A stretch of 64,000 bases of DNA from Methanohalophilus mahii DSM 5219 (GTDB taxonomy: Archaea > Halobacteriota > Methanosarcinia > Methanosarcinales > Methanosarcinaceae), in NCBI RefSeq assembly GCF_000025865.1, contig NC_014002.1:868001-932000 (forward strand). The letters run 5' to 3'. Both the position numbers and the translations under genes were made by a program. Every line of letters begins with the position of its first letter. Positions within the stretch are counted from its first letter, which is position 1. The notes under the pieces are model-generated. The model ran no database searches. It saw nothing but the letters and a program-made list of their open reading frames with translations, and had not been told where the DNA came from. Below, one piece after another: positions 20,887-30,505 of this stretch.

Positions 20887-23409
20887 TTATGTATTATGAC
20901 TTGAGGTTGCTGATGTATTGATATGTTCGTAGATTCCAAGTATGCAATCTTTTTCGTTCCATTTTATATTTTTAAAAGTTACTCTGCAGGGAATTTCCCT
21001 CCCGGTGCTGGAATGTAGCCTGATGTCTTCGCTATAAGTCCGGTTTTGGTTTAATGTCTCCTCTACAGAATCCAGGACATGCCTGTATCTCAGCGGATAT
21101 AGGTCTGTAATGTCCATCTTTTTAAGTTCATCTGCAGAGTATCGTATCCACTTCTCAAGTATTTTATTTGTATAAAGCAACGCTCCCTTTTTATCGGTAA
21201 CTATAATACCTTCCTTTACATTGTCAATCAATATCTGTAAATCATTGATCTCTTTTTGGACAGATGCCTCTTTATGCATATTTGATAGGACTTCCCCGAT
21301 TTGTTTTGCTATAGTTTCGAGATCATGTCTGGATTTATCGGGGATCTCATATTCAGAATGTGAGGATAGATAGAGAGCAGCTATTATCTCGTTGTGGTAT
21401 CGAATCGGAATTATTGCAGTTCCATGCAAGCCTTCATACCGTAGGTTCTTGCCACTTGTAATTGCGCTGAGTTCGGAATGATGTTTATACACTGCCTGTC
21501 CGCTCATCACCAGCCTTGTCTGTACTGAATTCCTTTCATAATGAGAGGTGCTATTCACAAACTGTTCAGACAGCCCGTGATGAGCTACCAGGTCCAGGTC
21601 TCCGGTTTTATCGTCAACAAGATACAGGGCCCCTGAATCAATAGGTGTGATTCTCAGTGCAAGGTCCAGTAGCCGGTTGAATGTCTCACGATTTGATGTG
21701 GCAGAGCTGAGAACACTGTCAAGATCATACTGCAGGTGCATGAAATCATTGGCATGTTTTCTTTCTGTGATGTCTACAATGATACCCTGCAAATACGTTA
21801 CTTTCCCATCCTCATCATATTTTATGAAAGTTCTTTCATCTATCCACCGGACATCTCCAAATTTTGTCATTATTCTGTATTCCTGATTGAAATCCGTATG
21901 TCCCGCATCAATTCTTTTTGCGAGTTCTTTCTGGACCCTTTCCAGGTCATATGGATGTACTATGTCAGCATAGACCAGTTTGCCCGAAAGGAAATCATGG
22001 ACAGTGTAACCAAACTGTGTTATATTCTCGGAGACGAATTCAACAGGCCAATCCTCTTCAGCCCACCATATGAATACGACTGCAGGACTGTTCTTGATGA
22101 CGTCAGAAAGGACTGATTTTATTTCACTTGATCTTTTCAATTCTTCCATATACTGGTACAGTTCCTCATCAGCCAGTTTTTGCTGGATTATATTCCACAT
22201 TCCCTGCATGAGTAACTTCAATTGTCTGACATCTGTAGGTGTATAATCTTCTCCCTTATTGGCAACACCCACAATCCCCGCAATTCTACCGCCTTCAAAG
22301 ATGGGAACGCTCAGATTTCTCTGGATTAACTTTTGGTCTGTATCTTTATCAGCTAAATATTCATTGTTCATTATGGGGGTGCGATGGTAAAGTGCTTCAT
22401 CCCATATACTGTAACTCTCTGCCGGAGCCTTGTCTGAACTCTGTTTACCGTTTGACCAGGAAATAACCGCATAGTTTGTTTCAGTTTCATCCAGGAATGC
22501 CAGAAAACCAATTTTGCTCTCAGTTAGTAAAACTGCCTGTTCACGCGCATAATCCATAATTTCCTGAATTGAGGAATCAGACATGGCATAGAGTTTTAAG
22601 AGTGCTTCATGGCGTTTTTCTTCAAGGAACAGGGCGTTTTCAACATTCTTTCTTTCTGTTATATCAACAATTATACCCTGCAGGTATGTCACATCACCTG
22701 TATCACTGTGCTGGATTTTTGTGCGTTCGTCCACCCAGCGTACATCTCCATCTTTTGTCAGGATACGATATTCTTTGTTGAACTGCCTGTTACCCTCTGC
22801 AACACACCGGGCCATCCCCTGGCGCACTTTCTCTATATCATCAGGGTGAACGATATCACCGTAAACCAGGTTATCCGATGTGAATTCTTCAACTTCATAT
22901 CCGAATTGTGTAATGTTTTCCGAGACAAATTCCACGGGCCAGTCATCTTCTGCTCTCCACAGGAAAACAATTACAGGGCTTGAATTGATTACTGTCTCGA
23001 GGGCTTTTTTCATTCCCATGGCACCATCAATGATCTTTTTTTCTTCCATCTTCCTGGAAGTAATATCCATGATAATTCCTTCATAGTAGGTGTTATCCGG
23101 ATCATGGTGGATTATGGTACGTTCTTCGACCCAGCGTACATCTTTTTTCCCGGTGAGGACACGATAGGTTAGGTTAAACTGTTCATCTCCACTTTCCAGA
23201 TGTTTTTCCACCTCCTCAGTTACCATTTCAAGGTCATCCGGATGGATTATGTCACTGTACCTTAAGGCGCCCGAAATAAAATCATCGGGAGTATAGTCAA
23301 AAAGAGAGATATTTTTTGAGACGAACTCCACAGGCCACCTTTCCTCCTCCTTCCATACGAAAACAATTGCAGGGCTTGCATTGACGATATCTTCAAGTAC
23401 ACTTTTCAT
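20887..23409 (-). CDS. Multi-PAS/GAF sensory protein without a transmitter domain
   Basis: 840 residues, no membrane helix. Order: PAS (about 1-115), PAS (about 130-255), GAF (about 265-415, with LTESKIGFLAFLDE), PAS (about 430-550), GAF (about 560-715) and a last PAS (about 720-830). Three PAS units share the phrase WPVEFVS[KE]NI and each ends with a PAC strand such as GIIVDITERK. The protein stops after the last PAS (GIYEHINTSATSSHNT): no histidine kinase, GGDEF, receiver or DNA-binding part. Such proteins are common in Methanosarcinales and may act by protein contacts with separate kinases. The start is ATG 23409; no clear SD. Confidence 0.88.
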   Translation of the reverse strand: MKSVLEDIVNASPAIVFVWKEEERWPVEFVSKNISLFDYTPDDFISGALRYSDIIHPDDLEMVTEEVEKHLESGDEQFNLTYRVLTGKKDVRWVEERTIIHHDPDNTYYEGIIMDITSRKMEEKKIIDGAMGMKKALETVINSSPVIVFLWRAEDDWPVEFVSENITQFGYEVEEFTSDNLVYGDIVHPDDIEKVRQGMARCVAEGNRQFNKEYRILTKDGDVRWVDERTKIQHSDTGDVTYLQGIIVDITERKNVENALFLEEKRHEALLKLYAMSDSSIQEIMDYAREQAVLLTESKIGFLAFLDETETNYAVISWSNGKQSSDKAPAESYSIWDEALYHRTPIMNNEYLADKDTDQKLIQRNLSVPIFEGGRIAGIVGVANKGEDYTPTDVRQLKLLMQGMWNIIQQKLADEELYQYMEELKRSSEIKSVLSDVIKNSPAVVFIWWAEEDWPVEFVSENITQFGYTVHDFLSGKLVYADIVHPYDLERVQKELAKRIDAGHTDFNQEYRIMTKFGDVRWIDERTFIKYDEDGKVTYLQGIIVDITERKHANDFMHLQYDLDSVLSSATSNRETFNRLLDLALRITPIDSGALYLVDDKTGDLDLVAHHGLSEQFVNSTSHYERNSVQTRLVMSGQAVYKHHSELSAITSGKNLRYEGLHGTAIIPIRYHNEIIAALYLSSHSEYEIPDKSRHDLETIAKQIGEVLSNMHKEASVQKEINDLQILIDNVKEGIIVTDKKGALLYTNKILEKWIRYSADELKKMDITDLYPLRYRHVLDSVEETLNQNRTYSEDIRLHSSTGREIPCRVTFKNIKWNEKDCILGIYEHINTSATSSHNT

Positions 23410-23552
23410 TGTTGGTGTGTCAATACCTGCAGAAAAAGAACTTTCATTTTTCGGGGATGAATGGTTGGGTGTTGTGATGTTACCACTTCTACTGATTGAT
23501 CTTATTCATTAAAATTGGTGTCTGACCACTTATATAATATACTGTAAACGAA

Positions 23553-24032
23553 TCAGCATTGCAATTGCTGTTTCCATATTTTTCCTCTTTCAATTCTGTT
23601 TTGTCTGTTGGCCCCACTGGAAGAGGGCAGTACTGCCGTATCGTATCCTTTTTCCTGTAACAAATACTCGTATTTTCCGGCTCTTGTTTTTCCATTGAAA
23701 AGGATTTTACGTATGTTGGGTGCTATCACTTTAAGCATGGAAAAGTCATTAATAACCTCATACCTGATTTCAGAATCACCACTTCCCTTTCTTTCTGCTT
23801 CCCTGAAAATATCCCATAGGCCTATTTTATGTTCTTTCAGAATTCTCAATTTTTCTGGATATTCCTTTTTGTCAAGTTCCTCTCCGATAGAATCACCTGT
23901 GAGTTTCCAGAAATCATTTCCTTTATTGGCATAATATCTTTGTTGTCTGAGGGATTCTTCTCCTGGCAGGGAACCCAGAATTAATATTTCTGTATCGTGG
24001 TGGATTATCGGTTCAAGTCCTTTTTTTACCAT
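23553..24032 (-). CDS. Hypoxanthine/DNA-deoxyinosine glycosylase (UDG family 6)
   Basis: About 159 residues. Motif 1 is LILGSLPGEESLRQQRYY with NDFWKL following, and motif 2 is LPSSSGANR, matching the family 6 enzymes first characterised in Methanosarcina, which remove deaminated adenine (hypoxanthine) from DNA and lack uracil activity. The start is ATG 24032; a TTG two codons earlier is possible. No strong SD; the transcript may be leaderless. It diverges from the TPR gene. Confidence 0.87.
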   Translation of the reverse strand: MVKKGLEPIIHHDTEILILGSLPGEESLRQQRYYANKGNDFWKLTGDSIGEELDKKEYPEKLRILKEHKIGLWDIFREAERKGSGDSEIRYEVINDFSMLKVIAPNIRKILFNGKTRAGKYEYLLQEKGYDTAVLPSSSGANRQNRIERGKIWKQQLQC

Positions 24033-24095
24033 CCTCAAATTTGATGTGCCTATATTACAAAAGATATATGATACAGAGAATGCTTATTTACTGCC

Positions 24096-24962
24096 ATGAG
24101 TTTCCTGAAAAAATGGTATGATAAAGTTTCCCGCAAAAAACAATTCACAACTCTTTATAGACGCGGTGAAGAGGTATATGGGAGTGGATATGTACTTTTT
24201 GAAATGGGCAAGTATGAAGAGGCGCTGGACAAATACAATGAGGCGGCCGCTATATGGGGTGAACTGGAAGATAAATTAAGCGAATTTGAAGATGAAATGG
24301 CAGATGATCTGGCAAATTTAAGAAAAAAATGTCAGAATGTTCTTTATAGCCGTTGTTTTGTCCTTTACAAGATGGGAAAGCATGAAGAGGCTCTTGAAGT
24401 GATTGATAGTTTCCTTGAGGATGACCCGCAAGATGCTGACAAATGGTTTGGACATGGATTTGTAATGCAATCGATAGGACAGCATCAAAAAGCGGTTGAA
24501 TCCTTTTCCAAATGCCTGGATCTGAATCCTGCTTTCTCAGATGCCTGGTACTGTAAAGCCACTCTTCTTTATCACAATGATGAATTTACGCAAGCCCTTG
24601 AATGTTATGAGATGGCGGCACAACATTCAGATGTCAAGGATTTTGCATTTCCAAGATATTCATTTTTGAACATAGATCCAAAACCCAAACTTAAAAAAGA
24701 TGCTGCGGGCATTTTATATGGGAAAGGTAATACTTTGTTCAAACTGGAGCGATTTGAAGAAGCTATAGAGGCCTTTAAAGGCGCCCTTGATATAGAGCCA
24801 GAATCTCCCAAGATATGGCAAGGCCTTGCAAATACTTACCTGAAAATCGGAAACGATGATAGAGCCAACAAAGCTTTTGCAAAGTTATTGGAACTTGATC
24901 CTGAAAATTCTCAGGCAAAAGAATATATAAATCCTGAAAATCCTGCTGAAGAGGGTGAGTAA
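24096..24962 (+). CDS. Tetratricopeptide-repeat protein
   Basis: 288 residues, cytoplasmic. About six TPR units are visible, for example GKYEEALDKYNEAAAIW, GKHEEALEVIDSFLEDDP, GQHQKAVESFSKCLDLNP and ERFEEAIEAFKGALDIEP. No enzyme domain; probably a scaffold. The start ATG lies only about 25 bases after a TATA-like run, so it is likely leaderless. Confidence 0.9.
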   Translation: MSFLKKWYDKVSRKKQFTTLYRRGEEVYGSGYVLFEMGKYEEALDKYNEAAAIWGELEDKLSEFEDEMADDLANLRKKCQNVLYSRCFVLYKMGKHEEALEVIDSFLEDDPQDADKWFGHGFVMQSIGQHQKAVESFSKCLDLNPAFSDAWYCKATLLYHNDEFTQALECYEMAAQHSDVKDFAFPRYSFLNIDPKPKLKKDAAGILYGKGNTLFKLERFEEAIEAFKGALDIEPESPKIWQGLANTYLKIGNDDRANKAFAKLLELDPENSQAKEYINPENPAEEGE

Positions 24963-24968
24963 GGATCT

Positions 24969-25421
24969 TCAGTACATATACTTGTCTTCTTTTTCTTCCC
25001 ATTCGGACAGTAATTGCTGGCATATTTTGCTGTCCAGCTTTTCCATATTCATTCCTTTGCCATTATGACCTTTACACAGGGCCCTGTATATCTGTCCGTC
25101 ATCAAATCCGATCTTTTCTACCTCGGTCGTTGTTGTCCCATAATAAAGCGTTTTGATGCGTGCCCAGTACAGAGCGGACATACACATGGGGCATGGATAA
25201 GAGGTAGTATATATTTCGCATTCAGACAGGTCAAATGTTCCCAGCTTTGATGAGGCTATCCTGATTGCCATTATTTCAGCATGGGCGGTGGGGTCATTAG
25301 AATCAAGTACCCTGTTATGCGCTCTGGAGATTACAGTTTCATCTTTTACAATTACAGCTCCAAAGGGCCCTCCCAGGTTATTTCTCATGCCCAGTCGGGC
25401 TTGCTCAATGGCAATTTCCAT
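24969..25421 (-). CDS. Nucleoside/nucleobase deaminase, guanine-deaminase-like
   Basis: About 150 residues from ATG 25421 (MEIAIEQARLG); the open frame reaches back to 25478 inside the DUF447 gene. Zinc site of the cytidine-deaminase fold: DPTAHAEIMAIR (His, Glu) and YPCPMCMSALYWA (two Cys). The ending EEKEDKYMY resembles the C-terminus of bacterial GuaD, where the last residues close the active site, so guanine to xanthine deamination is the likeliest reaction; tRNA or cytosine deaminase is less likely. It follows DUF447 by four bases and is the last gene of that unit. Confidence 0.85.
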   Translation of the reverse strand: MEIAIEQARLGMRNNLGGPFGAVIVKDETVISRAHNRVLDSNDPTAHAEIMAIRIASSKLGTFDLSECEIYTTSYPCPMCMSALYWARIKTLYYGTTTTEVEKIGFDDGQIYRALCKGHNGKGMNMEKLDSKICQQLLSEWEEKEDKYMY

Positions 25422-25425
25422 GAAA

Positions 25426-26049
25426 TTATTCAGTGTCTTTGCCCCCGGATACAAGTTTCTTAATTTCACCAATTTCATTTAAGAGAATTTCAGCGGCATC
25501 TTTTTCCCTTTGACCTCCGCATTTGTAGGTAGTTTCCAGGCACTGGTCAATCAAGTCGAGAAATTTATCAATTCCTGTTAATTCATAACGAGTAGCATGG
25601 ATGGCTGCCTCAATAACTGCTGTAAGACCCCGATTAATGGCTTTGGGTCTATGATAGTTAGCCACTGCATATATTGGGATGATTTCTGCTGTCATGGCCT
25701 GTTCTGTATGTTTTATTTCCTCGCATCTGAAAATAACACTGCTGACTGAATTTTTTAGCAATGGTATATTTTGTGAATTCAGTGGATGGTATTTGAAATT
25801 CTCATCTTCTAGATTGGAAAAAGTCGATTTTACAAAAAGTAAAGGGTCACAGGTCACATTGGCAGCAAAGATTTTCTCCAGTTTCACATTTTCATAGGTG
25901 GTAGAGCCTTTATAAAGTCTTATGAAGATCCTGTTATCTTTGCGAATCAGGCCAATTGGAGCAGCGTTGGGATTTTCTATGCCGCATGTCACTATGATCT
26001 CGGATATACCATCGCATATACCGTATTTGTCAAGTTCTGAAACTTCCAT
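25426..26049 (-). CDS. DUF447 family protein
   Basis: About 207 residues. The NPNAAPIGLIRKDNRIFIRLYKGSTTYENV segment (shown for its split-barrel character, flavin-like) and the C-terminal YHRPKAINRGLTAVIEA helix identify DUF447. Start at ATG 26049, which overlaps the stop of the CitG-like gene as TGATG. Members of this family occur in all methanogens and, as I recall, in the tetrahydromethanopterin-related gene cluster of methylotrophic bacteria, so a link with C1-cofactor biosynthesis is reasonable but unproven. Confidence 0.82.
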   Translation of the reverse strand: MEVSELDKYGICDGISEIIVTCGIENPNAAPIGLIRKDNRIFIRLYKGSTTYENVKLEKIFAANVTCDPLLFVKSTFSNLEDENFKYHPLNSQNIPLLKNSVSSVIFRCEEIKHTEQAMTAEIIPIYAVANYHRPKAINRGLTAVIEAAIHATRYELTGIDKFLDLIDQCLETTYKCGGQREKDAAEILLNEIGEIKKLVSGGKDTE

Positions 26050-26969
26050 CAAAACCGCATGCCTCCCATGATTGAAAGGAAAAGCCCGCCTATAATTATA
26101 TCTGCAGTTGAACCGGGGTTTATTTTCTTTTTGAGTAACTCTTCATCAAGTTCGATTATTGAAGGAATTGATGCTTCATAGCCGTATGTTTCTATATGTG
26201 TGACAATAGCGGTTGCCTTTTCTGAAACCTCGGCTGCAGTTTCCCTATTGAATTTAGTCTGTATGAATGTATCGGGATTGTTCGACAATAACTTCAGGAA
26301 AGTGTAAACAATGGAGCAATTTATGTCTGTACAAAAATCATTTCCTTCCATAAGATCAGTGATTTGTTCGCTGCACCGGCTGCACAGTTTAAAACCATGG
26401 GTCCACTCTTTAGCTATCATGTCGTAGTTTTCGGATATTTCCATCAATTCGAAAAGGCTGGTTTGATTTTTCCTTAAGTTTGTGATAGAATCCGAATCAT
26501 TGAGATCAAGGTCTTTTACATCCTGTACGCAGACATTTGCTTTTTCAAACGCCAGATAAAAGTTGATAGAGTCCTCAACATCTGTGTGTTTAACTATCCA
26601 GCGGGCTCTCTCAACGGTTTTTTTCATATCAAACGTTTCGTTTTCCTGACTCAGCTGACCTGCAGCTTTTGCAAGAGGCAGGAGGAGTAAAAATGCACCA
26701 AAATGCGTGTTTCCCCCTTTTTGCCATTTATTGCTTTCAAGCACAGCTTCCTTGAGCAATTCCCCTATCTTTTCTTTTCCAGAAGCAGCCCTTTCAAATA
26801 CTGGATAAACACCTGTTGCAGATGCCAGGAAATGTTCATAACGTGTATCGGCAAAATCATGTATCCTGTCGATATTTCCGGGTTTGGGTGATGCCGATAC
26901 CTCCAGTATCATTGCAAGCTGGGCACTGCGGGCAACTTCGGAAGGTTGCATCTTGTAACAGGAGTCCAT
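26049..26969 (-). CDS. CitG-like triphosphoribosyl-dephospho-CoA synthase family protein
   Basis: 306 residues, all-helical. Family marks: LEVSASPKPGNIDR with the helix after it, GGNTHFGAFLLLLPLA and a C-terminal KINPGSTADIIIGGLF. CitG itself makes the prosthetic-group precursor of citrate lyase, which methanogens lack, so the archaeal branch must do something else, probably ATP-dependent transfer of a phosphoribosyl group in cofactor synthesis. Overlaps DUF447 and follows the marker-9 gene by ten bases. Confidence 0.85.
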   Translation of the reverse strand: MDSCYKMQPSEVARSAQLAMILEVSASPKPGNIDRIHDFADTRYEHFLASATGVYPVFERAASGKEKIGELLKEAVLESNKWQKGGNTHFGAFLLLLPLAKAAGQLSQENETFDMKKTVERARWIVKHTDVEDSINFYLAFEKANVCVQDVKDLDLNDSDSITNLRKNQTSLFELMEISENYDMIAKEWTHGFKLCSRCSEQITDLMEGNDFCTDINCSIVYTFLKLLSNNPDTFIQTKFNRETAAEVSEKATAIVTHIETYGYEASIPSIIELDEELLKKKINPGSTADIIIGGLFLSIMGGMRF

Positions 26970-26979
26970 ATCCCACCAT

Positions 26980-28107
26980 TTATTTTTCTCTGGCTTGGTC
27001 GAGGATGTAGTCAGCCATTTGTTTTTTGAGTTCCATGTACTCTTGTGGGGGGAGGTCTATAAGATCCAGCACGCCGTCTCTCATGAAACAGGGTTTTGTG
27101 ATCTTACAACACCATGCAAGGCTGCCAAAGCAGGTACTGTCACCGAATTCAAGAGGAGTACCTTTTACAAATTCCATTTTCAGGTTTGCAAATTCCCGAG
27201 GACTGAAGCCCAGTTGTTTGGCTTTGTTATGTACAGCACAGGGTTTTACCGGCAGACAACAGAAAGTCAGTCCTCGCAGGTCCCCCTGCCCCCTGCAAAT
27301 ATGTTTTGGTGCATTATACCAGCCGGTGGTTTCCTGAAATTCAGAAACAGCTTCTACAAGGGAGTCTACAAGTTGTGGGGAATCCATTGCCTGTCTTCCC
27401 ACAGATACCATATCGCCACCTCTGGAAAACATCTCTTTTGCATCATCAAAGCTCTGTACCGAATTATTGCCTATCAGGAAAATACGTGTTGCATCCCGGA
27501 TGCGGCGGATAGCGTCAAGGTCAGCACCTGCACCTTCTTTCATGGCATCGACATGGATGATATCGGCACCTGCATTTTCAATTGCTTTTGCAAGTTTTAT
27601 ATCATCAACAACATTTGCCCTGATCTTGACTGAAAGTACGACACCAGTTTCTTTTATCTGCCTTATCCATTCTGTAAGACGTGGGAGGTCCTCCATCAGG
27701 GCCTCTCCAACTCCTGCTTCCTTCATCTCAGGTTGGCGACAGTGTGCATCTAGTTCCATTACTGCACCTGCATCCCTGACGATTCCTGCCATTTCAATTA
27801 AGGGTTTAATTTCACTGCTGCGCAGATTTATTCCCACTACCCCATCGAAATCAACGGCATTTATCTCTTTTGTGATATATTCGATTGGCTCCTGTGATAC
27901 GAATTCTTTTCTTCCTCTTTCTATGAGTTCACATGCTGCAGCATTGGTTCTCTCATCAAGGTTGTATCCGCCTATTATCACAAGTGCGGCACTTTTGCCA
28001 TAACTGTTTACGAATGAGCTGTCTGTAATACCTGCCATTGGAGCGATGGCGACTGGATTTTTGAAATGGACATATCCTATATTCAGGTCAAAAAGTTCTT
28101 GGGTCAC
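26980..28107 (-). CDS. TIM-barrel protein with methanogenesis marker 9 domain
   Basis: 375 residues from a GTG start (GAGGCT upstream). The first 260 residues are a flavin-type TIM barrel related to dihydrouridine synthases (VAIAPMAGITDSSFV, GGDMVSVGRQAMD). The C-terminal part is a Cys-rich domain (CRGQGDLRGLTFCCLP, PCAVHNKAKQLG, STCFGSLAWCCKITKPC) that is the signature of the methanogenesis marker 9 family, found only in methanogens; it probably binds an Fe-S cluster. Role unknown. It heads an apparent four-gene unit with CitG-like, DUF447 and deaminase genes. Confidence 0.87.
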   Translation of the reverse strand: MTQELFDLNIGYVHFKNPVAIAPMAGITDSSFVNSYGKSAALVIIGGYNLDERTNAAACELIERGRKEFVSQEPIEYITKEINAVDFDGVVGINLRSSEIKPLIEMAGIVRDAGAVMELDAHCRQPEMKEAGVGEALMEDLPRLTEWIRQIKETGVVLSVKIRANVVDDIKLAKAIENAGADIIHVDAMKEGAGADLDAIRRIRDATRIFLIGNNSVQSFDDAKEMFSRGGDMVSVGRQAMDSPQLVDSLVEAVSEFQETTGWYNAPKHICRGQGDLRGLTFCCLPVKPCAVHNKAKQLGFSPREFANLKMEFVKGTPLEFGDSTCFGSLAWCCKITKPCFMRDGVLDLIDLPPQEYMELKKQMADYILDQAREK

Positions 28108-28213
28108 TTTGAAAGCCTCTATTTCTCGTTATTCAGGGGTCATAGAAGAGACCTTCAACATATTAATTTTACGAATTGAAAAATAGGATGAATAATGAAA
28201 AATAAAGGATTAA

Positions 28214-28864
28214 TCAGTTCAGATCGATCCTTTCAGCAGTTGCAATGTATACGATACTTTCACATATATTGCATGTATGATCTGCAATACGTTCCAGATA
28301 CCTGAGAACGAACATCATTTCCACTGCATTTTCAATAATGGTTGAGTTGTCGATCATCATATGGACCAGATCCTGCCAGCCTGCGTAAACATTCCTGTCG
28401 ACGATGTCATCTTTTGCAGTGATATCTTTTGCCAGTTCACTATCCAATTCTGCATAAGCTGCAATGGACTGTTCTATCATTTCCTCACATGTGGATACAA
28501 TAGGTTTACATTCAGAAATCGAAAGAGTCTTCTCCGCATCCATCTTTTTTATTCTTTTGGCCACATCTACTGCCAGATCGCCCATTCGTTCAAGATCAAT
28601 TGATATCCTATAAGAAGCCGTTATCAGGCGAAGGTCACTGGCAATTGGTTGCTGTAATGCCAGCAATCTTGTGATTCGATTTTCAACTTTCTCCTCAAAA
28701 TCATTTACTGTCTGGTCCATTTCAATGATTTCCTGGGCAAGTTCTTTATCGATATCTGCAAGCGCCTTTATAGATTTGCGGAACATTTCCTGGGATACGG
28801 CACTCATATCAGAGATATTTTCTTTTAATTCATTAAGTTCAGCATGGTATTTCTCACGAACCAT
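28214..28864 (-). CDS. phoU: Phosphate-specific transport system accessory protein PhoU
   Basis: 216 residues from ATG 28864 (GGTGATTAC upstream); the frame opens earlier within pstB. Two three-helix PhoU repeats, each with an acidic metal-binding patch (DLERMGDLAVDVAKR and YLERIADHTCNICES). PhoU restrains Pst transport when phosphate is plentiful. Last gene of the pst operon, four bases after pstB. Confidence 0.96.
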   Translation of the reverse strand: MVREKYHAELNELKENISDMSAVSQEMFRKSIKALADIDKELAQEIIEMDQTVNDFEEKVENRITRLLALQQPIASDLRLITASYRISIDLERMGDLAVDVAKRIKKMDAEKTLSISECKPIVSTCEEMIEQSIAAYAELDSELAKDITAKDDIVDRNVYAGWQDLVHMMIDNSTIIENAVEMMFVLRYLERIADHTCNICESIVYIATAERIDLN

Positions 28865-28868
28865 GTAA

Positions 28869-29636
28869 TCACCCGAATCTTCCTGTGATGTAGTCTTCAG
28901 TACGTTTTTCCCTGGGGTTTTCGAATATCTGGTTTGTTTCTCCAAACTCGATTATTTTTCCCATGAGGAAAAATGCGGTGTAGTCAGAAATTCTTGCCGC
29001 TTGCTGCATATTGTGAGTAACAATTACAATTGTGTAATCCTTTTTTAACTCAAGGATCAGGTCTTCTATCTTATTTGTAGATATGGGATCAAGGGCGCTG
29101 CATGGTTCATCAAAAAGAATGATCTCCGGTTCTACGGCCATTGTCCTTGCAATGCAGAGTCTTTGCTGCTGTCCTCCACTGAGGTCCAGGGCAGATGAAT
29201 CCAGCCTGTCAGATACCTCTCCGTAAAGAGCTGAATCCTGCAGGGTTTTATCAACAATCCCTTTTATGTCCTTTTTGGGAACATTGTGGATTTTTGGACC
29301 ATAGGCAATATTATCAAAAACTGACATTGGAAATGGGTTTGGTTTCTGGAAAACCATGCCCACCTTCTTTCTGAGTTCAACTACATCCACATCTTCATCG
29401 TAGATGTTTTTATTGTCGATTTTGACCCTGCCTTCGATATGACATACTTTAATAAGATCATTCATCCTGTTTATACAGCGTAAAAAAGTGGATTTTCCAC
29501 ATCCAGAAGGACCTATAAGAGCGGTTACACTTTTGCTGGGGATTTTAATATTTATGTCCTGGAGGGCTTGATTGGAGCCATACCATAGGTTGAGATCCTC
29601 GACCTCTATGTCTGCGAAATCATTAATTCCACTCAT
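28869..29636 (-). CDS. pstB: Phosphate ABC transporter ATP-binding protein
   Basis: 255 residues. Walker [11 protein letters not shown]-loop [11 protein letters not shown], signature LSGGQQQRL, Walker [14 protein letters not shown] and switch His in [11 protein letters not shown]. The PNPFPMS after the Q-loop is a PstB hallmark. GAGGATAAG precedes the ATG. Powers phosphate uptake with PstA and PstC. Confidence 0.98.
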   Translation of the reverse strand: MSGINDFADIEVEDLNLWYGSNQALQDINIKIPSKSVTALIGPSGCGKSTFLRCINRMNDLIKVCHIEGRVKIDNKNIYDEDVDVVELRKKVGMVFQKPNPFPMSVFDNIAYGPKIHNVPKKDIKGIVDKTLQDSALYGEVSDRLDSSALDLSGGQQQRLCIARTMAVEPEIILFDEPCSALDPISTNKIEDLILELKKDYTIVIVTHNMQQAARISDYTAFFLMGKIIEFGETNQIFENPREKRTEDYITGRFG

Positions 29637-29653
29637 ATCTTATCCTCGAAAAA

Positions 29654-30505
29654 TTATCTGTTAAGCTTCTTCCTGTAATGTTTTCTGATAATAATTGCAA
29701 TACTGTTTATGAGCAGTACCAATATCAGTAACACAAGACCAGTTCCGTACTGTATGGGTCTGGTTTCCATAGGGTTGAGACCGGAGGTAGCCAGTATGTA
29801 CAAATGATATGGTAAAGCCATGAATTGTGAAAATACAGACTCCGGCAGACGTGGCAAAAAGTAAGCTGCACCTGTGAACATTATAGGGGCGGTTTCACCT
29901 GCAACCCTGCCGATACTCAGGATAATTCCTGTTACTATTCCGGGTAATGCTTCTGGTAATACTATGCTCCTTATGGTCTTCCATTTTGTCACACCAAGTG
30001 CAAGAGAAGCTTCCCTGTGTGCTAGGGGGACGGTTATCAGGGCTTCTTTGCTTGCTCTGATTACAACTGGCAATATCAAGAGGGAAAGAGTAAGGGATGC
30101 CGAGATAATTGACGGCTTGAATGCTAAAAATTTGACAAACAATGCCAATCCGAACAATCCGAACACTACGGAAGGGGTTCCGGCAAGATTGTTGATTGCC
30201 ATTTCAATGATCCATTTTGAACGGCTTTCCTTTGCATATTCATTCAGGTAGATAGCGGAAAGAACGCCAAGGGGGATTGCTACAGCCATTGATATGCCAA
30301 CAAGGTATGCTGTCCCCACCAGAGCAGGATAAATACCACCTTCAGTCATCCTGTTTTTTGGCATCTCTGTCAGGAAATCCCAGCTCATTATGTTGTATCC
30401 CTGAAATACAATGTAAAGTATAAGGACTGCTACAAATGCTACAACAACCCACATACATGCTCTGAGGAAACCAAATGCTATTTTTTCAGTAGTTCTTGAA
30501 TCCAA
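29654..30505 (-). CDS. pstA: Phosphate ABC transporter permease PstA
   Basis: 283 residues, six membrane helices. The EAA loop is EASLALGVTKWKTIRSIVLPEALPG (quoted in part as family pattern), with ETAPIMFTGAAY after it. The start is TTG 30505, directly after the pstC stop; GGGAGGGG in the end of pstC serves as ribosome site, so the two are translationally coupled. Confidence 0.96.
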   Translation of the reverse strand: MDSRTTEKIAFGFLRACMWVVVAFVAVLILYIVFQGYNIMSWDFLTEMPKNRMTEGGIYPALVGTAYLVGISMAVAIPLGVLSAIYLNEYAKESRSKWIIEMAINNLAGTPSVVFGLFGLALFVKFLAFKPSIISASLTLSLLILPVVIRASKEALITVPLAHREASLALGVTKWKTIRSIVLPEALPGIVTGIILSIGRVAGETAPIMFTGAAYFLPRLPESVFSQFMALPYHLYILATSGLNPMETRPIQYGTGLVLLILVLLINSIAIIIRKHYRKKLNR

